DNA of 64,000 nucleotides from [Flexibacter] sp. ATCC 35208. Lineage in GTDB: Bacteria; Bacteroidota; Bacteroidia; Chitinophagales; Chitinophagaceae. Made by a program: the position numbers and the translations under genes. Below the pieces are notes generated by a model. That model made no database searches. It had not been told where the DNA came from and saw only the letters and a list, made by a program, of their open reading frames with translations. The DNA lies in assembly GCF_001975825.1 (NCBI RefSeq), contig NZ_MTKN01000001.1:62001-126000 (forward strand). Direction: 5' to 3'. Positions 35,301 through 43,797 of this stretch are shown piece by piece (the first letter of the stretch is position 1; each line of letters opens with the position of its first letter).

Positions 35301-35562
35301 ACCTAACTCTTATCTCGTAGAAAACGGTTCTTACCTCAGAGCGAAGAATATGAGCCTGGGTTATACTTTCCCGGCGTCAACATTGAAGCGGGTAGGTATA
35401 GATCGCTTCCGCGTATATGTACAGGCAGCGAACCTGTTCACGATCACGAAGTATAAAGGTATAGATCCTGAGATCTCTGGTGGTTCTACCAACTATGGTT
35501 TGGATGAAGGTGCTTATCCTAACCAGCGTCAGTACCTGATAGGTGTAAATGTTGGATTCTGA
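32317..35562 (+). CDS. SusC/RagA-like TonB-dependent receptor
   Basis: A protein of about 1081 residues. ATG 32317 is chosen because it opens a signal peptide (MKKHVCRTIIWCWALLLLAG, cleavage after LAQ); an ATG at 32248 would place 23 charged residues before it. It is followed by a carboxypeptidase-regulatory-like domain (ITGRVTDKSSGNPLPGVTV), the plug (LDEVVVTGYATQRKKDLTG) and a beta-barrel that ends in the terminal aromatic GVNVGF. It imports a ligand captured by the SusD partner encoded 21 bp downstream. The ligand is unknown; no glycoside hydrolase is adjacent. Confidence 0.95.
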   Translation: MKKHVCRTIIWCWALLLLAGNVLAQTRITGRVTDKSSGNPLPGVTVAVKGSNRGGATDPSGHYTLQAKKGDVLIFSFVGYTSQEVAVGDGPSLDVILSEKIGSLDEVVVTGYATQRKKDLTGAVSVVNVDQITRQPTAQVSNQLQGQVSGIMVLGSGQPGEEPQVRIRGVNTFGNNTPLYVIDGVPTQNIVDINPNDVESMQVLKDAGSASIYGARAANGVIIITTKKGKPGKVRVTYDAYYGRQVPKGGNVWHLLNSQEQANLKWMALKNTDPNIVYNDGLYGSGATPVLPDYIAPGGLKEGDPGVNPSLYNVDPNYKNPSDLDNFYRITKANKQGTDWFHEIFKPAPITSHNVSVSGSSDQGSYFLSFYYFNQEGTLKNTYLKRYAIRSNSSFNVSQHIRIGENIEYSLIDNPQIDALTEGSGIGMAFREQPIIPVYDIKGNYGGSFSTNSAQLGNARNPVAIQDRIRNNKGLGSRLLGNMFLEADVLKVFTLRTSFGGEIFSSSTHTFTYPEYENAENNKTNSYTEGSSNGYNWTWTNTLTFRQKFGRHNITALIGSEAYDNHGRTLTGTTQNYFIFDPNFTNLSTGTGTQTTGSGTYSDGLFSLFGRVDYSYHDRYLLGAVIRRDGSSKFGANYRYGWFPAISAGWRISQEAFLKDVSWLSDLKIRGGYGIMGNQLNVESSNAFTQYGLNKGSSFYDLNGTSNTLVSGFTKTHIGNPDAKWESNINSNIGIDASFFKGKVEVSADYYYKKVKDLLYKPEISATAGRTDPPTVNIAQMENHGIDLSITATGIHLTKELTFKANATFTTFKNKIVAISYDAPYFDQESRRFNGSFIIRNAVGQPVSSFFGYKTIGFWNEQDEITAANLEAQKATGNSSATYQSQAALGRFRYADINHDGQITEADRTFLGNPNPDFSYGLNLELDYKNFDFSIFLYGVQGNQIWNQVRWWTDYYANFAGAKSKTALYDSWRPDHHNATAPIQENDNSFSTNNVPNSYLVENGSYLRAKNMSLGYTFPASTLKRVGIDRFRVYVQAANLFTITKYKGIDPEISGGSTNYGLDEGAYPNQRQYLIGVNVGF

Positions 35563-35583
35563 AAATGTTAAAAATCGCTAACA

Positions 35584-37368
35584 ATGATTAAGTCAAAATA
35601 TATAGTCATAGCGGCAGTGATGTCTACTGCCATACTGGTAGATGCGTGCAGCAAGAGTTTCCTGGAACGTAGTCCTCAGGGAGCATTGACAGGTAGTGAC
35701 GTACAGAATAAAGATGGTATTCAGGCTTTGCTCGTAGGTGTATATGCTGCACTGGATGGGCAAAGTAGCGGTACGACAGCGCTGAATGGCGGTAACCCAT
35801 GGGAGGCAGCGCCGACTAACTGGATCTATGGTAGCGTAGCTGCCGGCGATGCACACAAAGGTAGTGATGCCACTGACCAGCCGCCGGTAAGCCAGATTGC
35901 CACAGGTGTATTTGATCCAAGTAATGGTTTCTTTAATACCAAATGGCAGGTATTGTTCGAAGGTATAGCCAGGGCCAATACATTGTTATCATTATTGCCG
36001 GATGCTACAGGTATGACGGATGCCGATAAGGTGGGTGTGAAGGCACAGACTTTGTTCCTGCGTGGTCATTATTACTTTGAGCTGAAGAAGATGTATGACA
36101 AAGTACCCTGGGTAGATGAAACGAACATGGACGATTACAAACAACCGAATAATGTGGAGATCTGGCCTAAAATCGAAGCAGACTTTCAGTATGCCTACGA
36201 TAACCTGCCAGAGACACAAACCAGTGTAGGTCGTGCTAACAAATGGGCAGCTGCCTGTTACCTGGCAAAGACATATGTATACCAGGCAAAGTGGTCGGAG
36301 GCGAAAGCACTTTTTGATATCATCACCGTAAAAGGACAGACTACAAATGGTTTGTCTTACGGATTGGTGGATCGGTTTGAAGATAACTTTGACCCGGCTA
36401 ATAAAAATAACAAGGAGTCTGTATTCGCGATCCAGATGACAGCCAATGATGGTACCCTTTCTATTGCGAATGCGAATCAGGGTGAGATGCTGAACTTCCC
36501 TTATAACAGTCCGTTTGGTTGTTGTGGATTTTACCAGCCTACACAGGACCTGGTGAATTCATATCGTACAGATGCCACTGGATTACCTTACCTGGATGAT
36601 GCAAATGATCATGCAGTGAAGAATGACATGAAGATCCTGTCTACCGAGCCATTCACACCTGATGCCGGTAACCTGGATCCAAGATTGGACTGGACGGTAG
36701 GTCGTCGTGGTATTCCTTACCTGGATTGGGGTAATCACCCGGGCCGTTCATGGGTACGTGACCAGGATTATGCAGGGCCTTATGCGCCAAAGAAAAATGT
36801 GTACTGGCAGTATGACCAGGATAAGTACAAAGATGCGAACTCCTGGGCGCCGGGATCTGCATTGAATGTTGTGTTGATCCGTTATGCAGATGTATTGTTG
36901 CAGGCAGCAGAGGCAGAAGCACAGTTAGGTAACTACACAGCTGCAGAGACTTATGTAAACCAGGTACGTACCAGGGCAGGTAAGCCGGCGACAGCGGTGT
37001 ATAAATACACAAATGATGCGGCACCGATGGGTGGATTTTCCACTACACCTGCAGCTAATTATGTAGTATCGACTTATACAGCCGGCACTTTTGCAGCGGG
37101 TGGTAAGGATTTTTCCCTGAAGGCCATCTACTTTGAGCGTAAGCTGGAATTGGCTATGGAAGGACAGCGGTATTTCGACTTAGTTCGTTGGGGTATTGCG
37201 GCTACAGAGCTGACGAAGTTCTTTGCGTATGAGTCAAAGATTACTACTGACATTACAGGTGGTAAGTTTGTGGCTGGAAGAAATGAGCATTATCCGATAC
37301 CACAGCGTCAGATTGACCTGAGTGTAAAAGGTGGTACAAAGACATTGGAGCAAAATCAAGGTTACTAA
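35584..37368 (+). CDS. SusD/RagB-like surface lipoprotein
   Basis: A 594-residue lipoprotein (lipobox ILVDAC, cysteine at about residue 22) of the SusD family: FLERSPQGALTG after the lipobox, helical TPR-like segments (AQTLFLRGHYYFELKKMY, WAAACYLAKTYVYQAKW), and the C-terminal IYFERKLELAMEGQRYFDLV and HYPIPQRQIDLS motifs typical of RagB/SusD. It lies 21 bp after its susC and forms the lid of that receptor on the cell surface. Confidence 0.95.
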   Translation: MIKSKYIVIAAVMSTAILVDACSKSFLERSPQGALTGSDVQNKDGIQALLVGVYAALDGQSSGTTALNGGNPWEAAPTNWIYGSVAAGDAHKGSDATDQPPVSQIATGVFDPSNGFFNTKWQVLFEGIARANTLLSLLPDATGMTDADKVGVKAQTLFLRGHYYFELKKMYDKVPWVDETNMDDYKQPNNVEIWPKIEADFQYAYDNLPETQTSVGRANKWAAACYLAKTYVYQAKWSEAKALFDIITVKGQTTNGLSYGLVDRFEDNFDPANKNNKESVFAIQMTANDGTLSIANANQGEMLNFPYNSPFGCCGFYQPTQDLVNSYRTDATGLPYLDDANDHAVKNDMKILSTEPFTPDAGNLDPRLDWTVGRRGIPYLDWGNHPGRSWVRDQDYAGPYAPKKNVYWQYDQDKYKDANSWAPGSALNVVLIRYADVLLQAAEAEAQLGNYTAAETYVNQVRTRAGKPATAVYKYTNDAAPMGGFSTTPAANYVVSTYTAGTFAAGGKDFSLKAIYFERKLELAMEGQRYFDLVRWGIAATELTKFFAYESKITTDITGGKFVAGRNEHYPIPQRQIDLSVKGGTKTLEQNQGY

Positions 37369-37440
37369 TAATTATTAAAGTTCTCATTTGAGTGATGAAT
37401 GAGCCCGTCAGTACGGGAGCCTCTTAATCCGGGGCAGTTG

Positions 37441-37480
37441 AATTACGAATGGCGGCCGGGTGCTGCCATTCGTAATTTTT
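37441..37480 (+). terminator. Terminator after susD
   Basis: AATTACGAATGGC (37441-37453) pairs perfectly with GCCATTCGTAATT (37465-37477), and T residues run to 37483. It lies 16 bp before the next start, so the downstream lipoprotein is expressed by read-through or its own promoter. Confidence 0.92.
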
Positions 37481-37495
37481 TTTAACTTGTAATCT

Positions 37496-38926
37496 ATGGT
37501 TAGATATATTCCTTTCGTATTCCTCGTTATCATTTGCTCTTGTAAAAGCCGGCCGAAAGGTGAGGCATTGGCGACTAAATATTGTAGTAGCTGTCACATG
37601 GCGGTGTCACCAGCCTTGTTAGATAAAGGGACGTGGTTAAAGCATGTATTGCCGGCGATGGCGCCAAAGCTGGGGATTGGTGTGTGGGATGATGATAAGT
37701 ATTATGCGCAGAAAGGTGGGATCTCCATCCATGAATGGAATGAGATTGTGAGTTATTATAGGGAATTAGCGCCTGATTCATTGAAAGCAGGGTCTGCGTC
37801 TTTAAAAGAAGATGCTTCGATTTTTGCCGTGCATACGCCTGTAATAACCGATACTATTTATAGGGCGAGTACGACCTTAGTTTCGATCGATCCATTTACG
37901 GGTGGAGTGTATTCAAGTGCAGAGAATGGGAAGACGGCATCGCTGTTTAAATGGGATAGTTTGAAGGCGGGAAAAATAATTGATCTGCAATCAACAGGAG
38001 TGGATATAAACTGGGTGGGGGCGGATACGGGTATTTTGACTTGTATTGGGAATTTGAGGGCGGTAGATCAGTTGGCGGGTGTGATCTGGAGAATAACCCC
38101 ATCATTGAAAGAAGTACATACGATAGCCATGGGGCTGCCCAGACCTGTTCAAACTTTGCCATTCGGAAAGGACTATGTCACCCTTGGGTTTGGCCACAAA
38201 TTCGGGGGGCTTTATCTGGTAAATGAAGAGAACAGGAAAACTATACGGGAGGTGCCGGGTGCTATCCATGCTGAAACCGGTGATTTCAACAATGACGGTT
38301 ATCCTGACATGATGGTGTTATATGCTTATGATGATGAAGGTATATGGCTATTCCTGAATGATAAAAAGGGGGGATTTACCAGTGAGAACATCCTTCGTTT
38401 TCCACCGGTTTATGGGTCCACCAGTTTTCAGCTGGCAGATATAAATAAAGATGGCAAGCCGGACATTATATACACGGCTGGAGACAATGGTGATTACTCT
38501 ATGATCCTCAAGCCTTACCATGGGGTGTATGTGTTTTTGAATAAGGGAAATTTCAAATTTGATGTGGATAAACCAGATTTCTTCTACCACATTAATGGGT
38601 GTACCAAGGTGATAGCTGCTGATTTTGATCAGGATGGGGATATTGATCTGGCTACGATTGCTTTCTTTGCAGATCTGAAAAATAACCCTTCGGAGAAATT
38701 TGTCTATCTGGAACAAAAAAAATCGTTAGTATTTGAACCTCATTCAGTTACGGGGTTAGTAAACCAGGGTAGATGGATTTGTATGGCGGCAGGTGACTAT
38801 GACAAAGATGGGGATATTGACCTGGTATTGGGTAGCTATTCGAGGGGATTTATCATCCAGGATGGGTATGAACCGGCCTGGAATATTCATACGCCACTGG
38901 TACTGTTGGAAAATAAGAAAAAATAA
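37496..38926 (+). CDS. FG-GAP/VCBS-repeat lipoprotein with a cytochrome c-type heme motif
   Basis: A 476-residue lipoprotein (MVRYIPFVFLVIICSC lipobox). A CSSCH heme motif at about residue 32 is followed by a methionine-containing LPAMAP segment, resembling a small cytochrome domain. The C-terminal half has at least four FG-GAP/VCBS blades with calcium-binding loops: GDFNNDGYPD, ADINKDGKPD, ADFDQDGDID and GDYDKDGDID. It probably forms a seven-bladed propeller on the cell surface. It follows a susC/susD pair, which suggests a redox or binding role in handling the same ligand. Confidence 0.85.
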   Translation: MVRYIPFVFLVIICSCKSRPKGEALATKYCSSCHMAVSPALLDKGTWLKHVLPAMAPKLGIGVWDDDKYYAQKGGISIHEWNEIVSYYRELAPDSLKAGSASLKEDASIFAVHTPVITDTIYRASTTLVSIDPFTGGVYSSAENGKTASLFKWDSLKAGKIIDLQSTGVDINWVGADTGILTCIGNLRAVDQLAGVIWRITPSLKEVHTIAMGLPRPVQTLPFGKDYVTLGFGHKFGGLYLVNEENRKTIREVPGAIHAETGDFNNDGYPDMMVLYAYDDEGIWLFLNDKKGGFTSENILRFPPVYGSTSFQLADINKDGKPDIIYTAGDNGDYSMILKPYHGVYVFLNKGNFKFDVDKPDFFYHINGCTKVIAADFDQDGDIDLATIAFFADLKNNPSEKFVYLEQKKSLVFEPHSVTGLVNQGRWICMAAGDYDKDGDIDLVLGSYSRGFIIQDGYEPAWNIHTPLVLLENKKK

Positions 38927-39343
38927 CCGGCCCCGACCTTACTCATCAATTAAATAGTAACTCAAGTTGACATTTTTTTTACATGGTAGATTATAGTTGT
39001 AACAAATAAATCCTTATATTGCATACACAACAACAGGTAAGAAATCTAAATCGTGGAATGCTAACATAGAGATTAGCCCACCTTGATTATTTCTCTGGAT
39101 ACATACATTTAAATATATGAACAATACGCTTGTATTGTTTTGTCTATAAAGATACTCCTGATTGAACTGATCAGGTTTTAGAATGGCGGAAGGAGAGGCA
39201 CAATGTGCCTCTCTTTTATTTACAACCAATAATAAATAACCTATGATGCAGCCATTTAAATTACCACGCTACCTTTCGTAACTCTTTTATTATTTTTCAT
39301 CATATTCTGTTAACTTTAAAATCAGACAACCAGGGTCTCAAAG
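38927..39343. other. Structured gene-free region upstream of the ebo cluster
   Basis: About 417 bp with no convincing frame but three successive hairpins: ACAATAC/GTATTGT (39121-39138), CCTGAT/ATCAGG (about 39152-39175) and GAGAGGCACA/TGTGCCTCTC (39193-39213) with a T-rich tail. The set looks like a small RNA or a regulatory leader ending in a terminator. Confidence 0.45.
39193..39213 (+). terminator. Terminator-like hairpin before eboA
   Basis: Perfect 10-bp stem with a 1-nt centre (GAGAGGCACA-A-TGTGCCTCTC) followed by TTTTATTT. No coding sequence ends within 250 bp, so it closes either a small RNA or the upstream mRNA. Confidence 0.8.
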
Positions 39344-40219
39344 ATGGAACCATATTATTACGATTGTGCGTTGGTAAAGAACCGGATACATGCAATAATC
39401 GCCACGCACTCCACGCCACAAGCGCTTAACTGGCTTCAACAACAGTTACAGCTGCTACAGGAAGCGAAGACTACTCAGCGCTTCAACATCACTTTCACTG
39501 CCATGCCCCGTTTCACGGGTAAACAAGTCATACCTGACACTCACATTCCCGAGGCAGATAACTTTTTCATTTATGGATATACGTTAGATCGCCTCGCACG
39601 TATCTGGTGGTTGCTCCAATTTCCTTCGGAGGACCGGTCCCGTTATGTCGCTGCTATTGAAGACCTCTTTTCGGCAGCAGATATGAATGAGCAGATTACG
39701 TTGTATGGTGCATTGTCTTTGCTGGCATATGGGGAAGAGTGGAAACTACGTACTGCTGAAGGCATCCGCTCAAACATAGGCGGGGTGCTGGAAGCCATTA
39801 TGGTACACAATAGTTATCCTGCTCAGTACCTGGATGAACCAGCCTGGAATCAGCTGGTGATGAAAGCGATTTTTACAGACAAACCTGTGCATTTGATCAC
39901 TGGTCTTGACGAACGTGCTAACCCGGTACTCGCGCAGATCCTGATTGATTATGCACATGAACGCTGGGCTGCCGGCAGAAAGATCAATCCTATGTTGTGG
40001 AGATTGATCGCTCCTTTCATTGATCATGAGATCATGCCTGACATTAATCGTATCTGGGCATCGGATCAGATCATAGACAAAGAAGCTGCGGCATTGGCCT
40101 GTGCTCATACCGGGTTTGCGCCGGCAAAAGCACTCCTGCAGCAATCGCCGGAGTTGGCTGGTGCCATCGCCGATCAATCGTTGACATGGAATATTGTTGC
40201 AGAAAAGGCGAATGCATAG
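39344..40219 (+). CDS. eboA: EboA domain-containing protein
   Basis: A 291-residue soluble, mostly helical protein, first gene of a six-gene set in the order eboA-B-C-D-E-F. It is recognised mainly by position and by its general EboA-like character (ALNWLQQQLQLLQEAKTTQR near the start, ARIWWLLQFPSEDR in the middle). The molecular role of EboA is unknown. In cyanobacteria and eustigmatophyte plastids the ebo genes are linked to moving a secondary metabolite precursor to the periplasm; in other bacteria they accompany various metabolites. Confidence 0.8.
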   Translation: MEPYYYDCALVKNRIHAIIATHSTPQALNWLQQQLQLLQEAKTTQRFNITFTAMPRFTGKQVIPDTHIPEADNFFIYGYTLDRLARIWWLLQFPSEDRSRYVAAIEDLFSAADMNEQITLYGALSLLAYGEEWKLRTAEGIRSNIGGVLEAIMVHNSYPAQYLDEPAWNQLVMKAIFTDKPVHLITGLDERANPVLAQILIDYAHERWAAGRKINPMLWRLIAPFIDHEIMPDINRIWASDQIIDKEAAALACAHTGFAPAKALLQQSPELAGAIADQSLTWNIVAEKANA

Positions 40220-40285
40220 TTGACAACAGGTAAATGCATAACATGGGCGGGCATTCGGCAGCTTCAATAGGCAAATGTATTGCCT
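40205..40285 (+). repeat. Weak post-stop echo of the eboA 3' end
   Basis: AGGCGAATGCATAG at the gene end recurs as AGGTAAATGCATAAC (about 40227) and AGGCAAATGTATTG (about 40269). Confidence 0.4.
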
Positions 40286-40432
40286 TAATTCATGATATGA
40301 ACCTGCGGAAAACCGGAATTAACATGGAATAGCATAAACGTGTATCACACCTTCAATGTATATGCTGTAAACTTGCAGTCATTCAACCAGGAATTTTAAA
40401 CAAATTATCAGGTCTCACGAAATTATTTTGAC

Positions 40433-41416
40433 ATGTGTTGTAGTCACGAACTGAATGGAACAACCCAACCATTAACAATGGTACCCGCGTATATGGAGCG
40501 TATAAAAGGAATGCAGTTCTTCGATCCGCATATCCACATGACAAGCCGCACCACAGACGATTATCAGGCTATGGCAGCGGCTGGTATTACTGCTGTAATA
40601 GAGCCTGCTTTCTGGTTAGGACAACCCAGAACCGGCATTGATACCTTCAGGGATTATTTCAATTCCCTCATTGGTTGGGAACGCTTTCGTTCCTCACAAT
40701 TTGGTATTAAGCATTATTGCACCATCGGATTGAACAGCAAGGAGGCCAACAATGAAAAACTGGCGGAAGCTGTGATGGAAATACTCCCTCTTTTTATTTA
40801 TAAAGAAGGAGTAGTGGGTGTAGGAGAAATAGGATTTGACGACCAGACACCCGCTGAAGAAAAATATTATCGTGCACAGCTGGAACTCGCTAAGGAAGCG
40901 GGTTTGCCAGTGCAGATCCATACACCACACAGAGATAAAAAGAAAGGTACCACACGTAGTATGGACATCGCCATCGAGCATGGTATTGATCCAAAAATGG
41001 TGATTGTAGACCACAATAATGAAGAGACTGTAAAAGAGGTATTGGACAGGGGTTTCTGGGCTGCATTTACCATTTATCCATTTACTAAAATGGGGAATGA
41101 GCGCATGGTGGAGGTTGTGAAACAGTATGGCAGTGAGCGGATTATGATCAATTCTGCTGCCGACTGGGGTATCAGTGACCCATTGGCTGTACCTAAAACA
41201 GCGGCCCTCATGCACGAAAGTGGTATTGACTCGAATGATATTCATTTGGTAACTTTCCGAAATGCTATAACAGCCTTTGCCCAAAGTGGGCAAATTGATG
41301 AAGCGGATTTTGAGATGGTAAAGAATATAGACCAGAGCCAGAAGTTCAACGGAAGTACCGTATTACGCGGTGGTCAACAACCTTTCCGTAATGCTCAGTC
41401 TACTATTATCAGTTAA
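40433..41416 (+). CDS. eboB: TatD family metal-dependent hydrolase EboB
   Basis: A 327-residue TIM-barrel hydrolase of the TatD/amidohydrolase type. Metal ligands are visible in FFDPHIHMTSRT, VGVGEIGFD, VQIHTPHRD and IVDHNNEE. Length and motifs fit EboB. Several in-frame ATGs (40433, 40478, 40493, 40511) precede the conserved FFDPHIH, and the true start could be any of them. The cluster context predicts a role in making or moving a small molecule; the substrate is unknown. Confidence 0.85.
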   Translation: MCCSHELNGTTQPLTMVPAYMERIKGMQFFDPHIHMTSRTTDDYQAMAAAGITAVIEPAFWLGQPRTGIDTFRDYFNSLIGWERFRSSQFGIKHYCTIGLNSKEANNEKLAEAVMEILPLFIYKEGVVGVGEIGFDDQTPAEEKYYRAQLELAKEAGLPVQIHTPHRDKKKGTTRSMDIAIEHGIDPKMVIVDHNNEETVKEVLDRGFWAAFTIYPFTKMGNERMVEVVKQYGSERIMINSAADWGISDPLAVPKTAALMHESGIDSNDIHLVTFRNAITAFAQSGQIDEADFEMVKNIDQSQKFNGSTVLRGGQQPFRNAQSTIIS

Positions 41417-41531
41417 AACAGCAGTATTAAGAATTGACGAATGTCCTGATTAAAACCCAGACAGATCGTACGCTATAGCCAGGTTATTTTAACCCGGCAA
41501 CGAATTGTTCGTTGCGCTAACAAATTTAAAC

Positions 41532-42503
41532 ATGTATGTGAATATGGATCAATTGCAATTCGTATTTCGTCATTCGTCATTGAGAAAACCCGTGTACCCG
41601 GTGAATTATATTATTAGCAAATTACTAGGATATTTACGTTTAATGCGTCCTGCCAATATCGTGACAGCTGTAGCAGATGTTTTGGCCGGGATAGCTATAT
41701 CCGGTTTTTTGGGGTCAGAAATGGTCAATTACCTGGATCATCTGTTGCCCGTACTTTGTCTCTGTCTGGCTACTATAGGTCTGTATGGAGGAGGTGTGGT
41801 ATTCAACGATGTGATGGATGCAAAATTGGATACAGTAGAACGCCCTGAACGCCCGATTCCAAGTGGCATAATTTCTATGAACCAGGCAATTGTACTGGGT
41901 TCGTACCTTTTATTAGTAGGTATACTGGCGGCATTTACAGTTGCGCGTGTGACTGGTTTTATAGCACTGGGTATTACTGTATGTGCACTGGTATATGATA
42001 AATGGGGAAAACACCGGGCATGGGGCCCTGTGAATATGGGCCTTTGCAGGGGATTGAATTTATTGTTAGGAATTAGTATTGTGATGCCTGCTTTGCAGGC
42101 GTATTGGTGGATGGGGATTATTCCTGTCGTGTACATAGCGGCAGTGACCTACATCAGTCGTGGTGAAGTACATGGGGGCAATGCAATGACTATACGGATT
42201 GCAGCTGTTGCTTATGCATTGGTATATGGTACGATGGTAGCACTCGCGTATTACAATGAACACCTGCTCATTGCAGCGCCGTTCATCCTGTTATTCATCA
42301 TTATGATTAACAGACCATTGTGGATTGCCATGAAAAATCCCACAGGACCTAATATTGGTAAGGCGGTGAAAGGAGGGATCATTGCGTTGATAGCCATGAA
42401 TGCAGCATGGGTAGCGGCGTTTTCCACCCTGCAACATGCATTGTTGGTGTTGATATTGTTGCCAATATCCATGCTGATTGCAAAAGCTTTTGCTGTAACC
42501 TGA
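41532..42503 (+). CDS. eboC: UbiA-like membrane prenyltransferase EboC
   Basis: A protein of about 323 residues with eight to nine transmembrane helices. The UbiA prenyl-diphosphate motif is present in modified form (VFNDVMDAKLDTVERPERPI, NDxxDxxxD at about residue 100) and a second Asp-rich loop near residue 155 is reduced (VYDKWGKHRAWGP). RMRPAN-like LRLMRPANIVTAVAD is the typical UbiA N-terminal word. An upstream in-frame TTG at 41505 exists; ATG 41532 is preferred. It is thought to prenylate or transfer lipid in the ebo pathway, but this is inference. Confidence 0.87.
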   Translation: MYVNMDQLQFVFRHSSLRKPVYPVNYIISKLLGYLRLMRPANIVTAVADVLAGIAISGFLGSEMVNYLDHLLPVLCLCLATIGLYGGGVVFNDVMDAKLDTVERPERPIPSGIISMNQAIVLGSYLLLVGILAAFTVARVTGFIALGITVCALVYDKWGKHRAWGPVNMGLCRGLNLLLGISIVMPALQAYWWMGIIPVVYIAAVTYISRGEVHGGNAMTIRIAAVAYALVYGTMVALAYYNEHLLIAAPFILLFIIMINRPLWIAMKNPTGPNIGKAVKGGIIALIAMNAAWVAAFSTLQHALLVLILLPISMLIAKAFAVT

Positions 42504-42544
42504 TATTTTAAATTTATATAGTTGGCCGCAGGACCAGCGCAAAG

Positions 42545-42580
42545 AAAATCGCTTTTGTCACTGGCAAAAGCGATTTTTTT
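42545..42580 (+). terminator. Strong terminator inside the ebo cluster, between eboC and eboD
   Basis: AAAATCGCTTTTG (42545-42557), 7-nt loop, CAAAAGCGATTTT (42565-42577), then Ts to 42580. GGCCGCAGGACC stands just upstream at 42523-42534. It splits the cluster into eboABC and eboDEF. Confidence 0.9.
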
Positions 42581-42631
42581 ATGCTACTTTTAAAACGGCT
42601 TTTATTATTTGATGAGCACACAATCATAGCT

Positions 42632-43786
42632 ATGCACGTTATTCAACAGACATTCAGTGTACCATATACCTACGAGGTATTTTTTACCACCCATCTCTTT
42701 GACTCAGGGAACCCACTGCTTAAGAACTACCTGGAATCCCAGGCCGCGAACAATCTCAGCAAGCGCTTACTGGTTATTGCTGATGAAGGATTGATCAAAC
42801 ATCATCCGAACCTTCCTGTACAAATTAAACATTATTGCGAAACCGTGAAGGGTTTTGAACTTGCTGGCGACATACTGGTTATTCCGGGTGGCGAAGTTGT
42901 AAAGAACGACATGCCGTTATTTTACAGCCTTGTTGACGCGATTGATCAGTATTCCATCGACCGCCATTCATTTGTAATCGGCATTGGTGGTGGCGCCGTA
43001 CTGGACCTGGTAGGGTTTGCAGCCGCCGTATCTCATCGTGGGGTATGTCATATTCGTATACCAGGCACCGTATTATCACAGAATGATTCAGGTGTAGGTG
43101 TCAAGAATGGTATTAACTACAAAGGGAAGAAGAACTTCCTGGGCACCTTTGCACCACCTGCAGCCGTATTCAACGATGCACATTTGCTTACCACGCTGGA
43201 TCCGAAAGACTGGCGGGCAGGTATTGCTGAAGCGGTAAAAGTTGCACTGATCAAAGATGCTCCTTTCTTTGAATGGCTGGAAGCGAATGCTACAGCGCTG
43301 GCAAACGGAGATCTTCCGCTCATGCAGGAACTGGTGTATCGTTGTGCCGCCTTACACATGGCCCACATTGGTGGTGCGGGCGATCCATTTGAAAGTGGTT
43401 CTTCCAGGCCATTGGATTTTGGCCATTGGAGTGCGCACAAGCTGGAACAGTTATCCAATTTCGAATTGCGCCATGGAGAAGCTGTGTCTATTGGTATGGC
43501 AGTAGACAGTATCTATGCTTCATTGCTGGGGTGGCTGGATCAGGCATCTGCTTTGCGGATAGTAAAGTTATTGCAGCAGTTACAACTGCCGGTGTACCAT
43601 CCATTAATGGAGCATAAAGAAGGTATTCCTTCGCCGGTTATCAAGGGATTGGAAGAGTTCAGGGAACACCTTGGCGGCAGACTCACCATTTGTTTATTAA
43701 AGGGGATCGGTGTGGCAGCAGAAGTGCATGTGATGGATCTGACACTTTTAGACAAAGCTGTAGAGACAGTCAAATCGCTTTCTTAA
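42632..43786 (+). CDS. eboD: 3-dehydroquinate synthase-like protein EboD
   Basis: A protein of about 384 residues of the dehydroquinate synthase / sugar cyclase family. The NAD-binding word IGIGGGAVLDLVGFAAA, the VPTTLL-like IRIPGTVLSQNDSGVGVKNG, and metal ligands in GIAEAVKVALIKD, DFGHWSAHKLEQL and LRHGEAVSIGMA are all present. ATG 42632 is preferred over 42581 since the latter touches the terminator T tract. The first EboD-like stretch is FSVPYTYEVFFT. It would cyclise a sugar phosphate, here not for the shikimate pathway but for the ebo metabolite (inference). Confidence 0.88.
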   Translation: MHVIQQTFSVPYTYEVFFTTHLFDSGNPLLKNYLESQAANNLSKRLLVIADEGLIKHHPNLPVQIKHYCETVKGFELAGDILVIPGGEVVKNDMPLFYSLVDAIDQYSIDRHSFVIGIGGGAVLDLVGFAAAVSHRGVCHIRIPGTVLSQNDSGVGVKNGINYKGKKNFLGTFAPPAAVFNDAHLLTTLDPKDWRAGIAEAVKVALIKDAPFFEWLEANATALANGDLPLMQELVYRCAALHMAHIGGAGDPFESGSSRPLDFGHWSAHKLEQLSNFELRHGEAVSIGMAVDSIYASLLGWLDQASALRIVKLLQQLQLPVYHPLMEHKEGIPSPVIKGLEEFREHLGGRLTICLLKGIGVAAEVHVMDLTLLDKAVETVKSLS

Positions 43787-43797
43787 AACCTATTTTC

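Noticed and set aside
42581-42631. Longer eboD with start at 42581
   Set aside because: That ATG directly abuts the terminator T tract and the extra 17 residues (LLLKRLLLF...) do not fit the family start; ATG 42632 is more likely.
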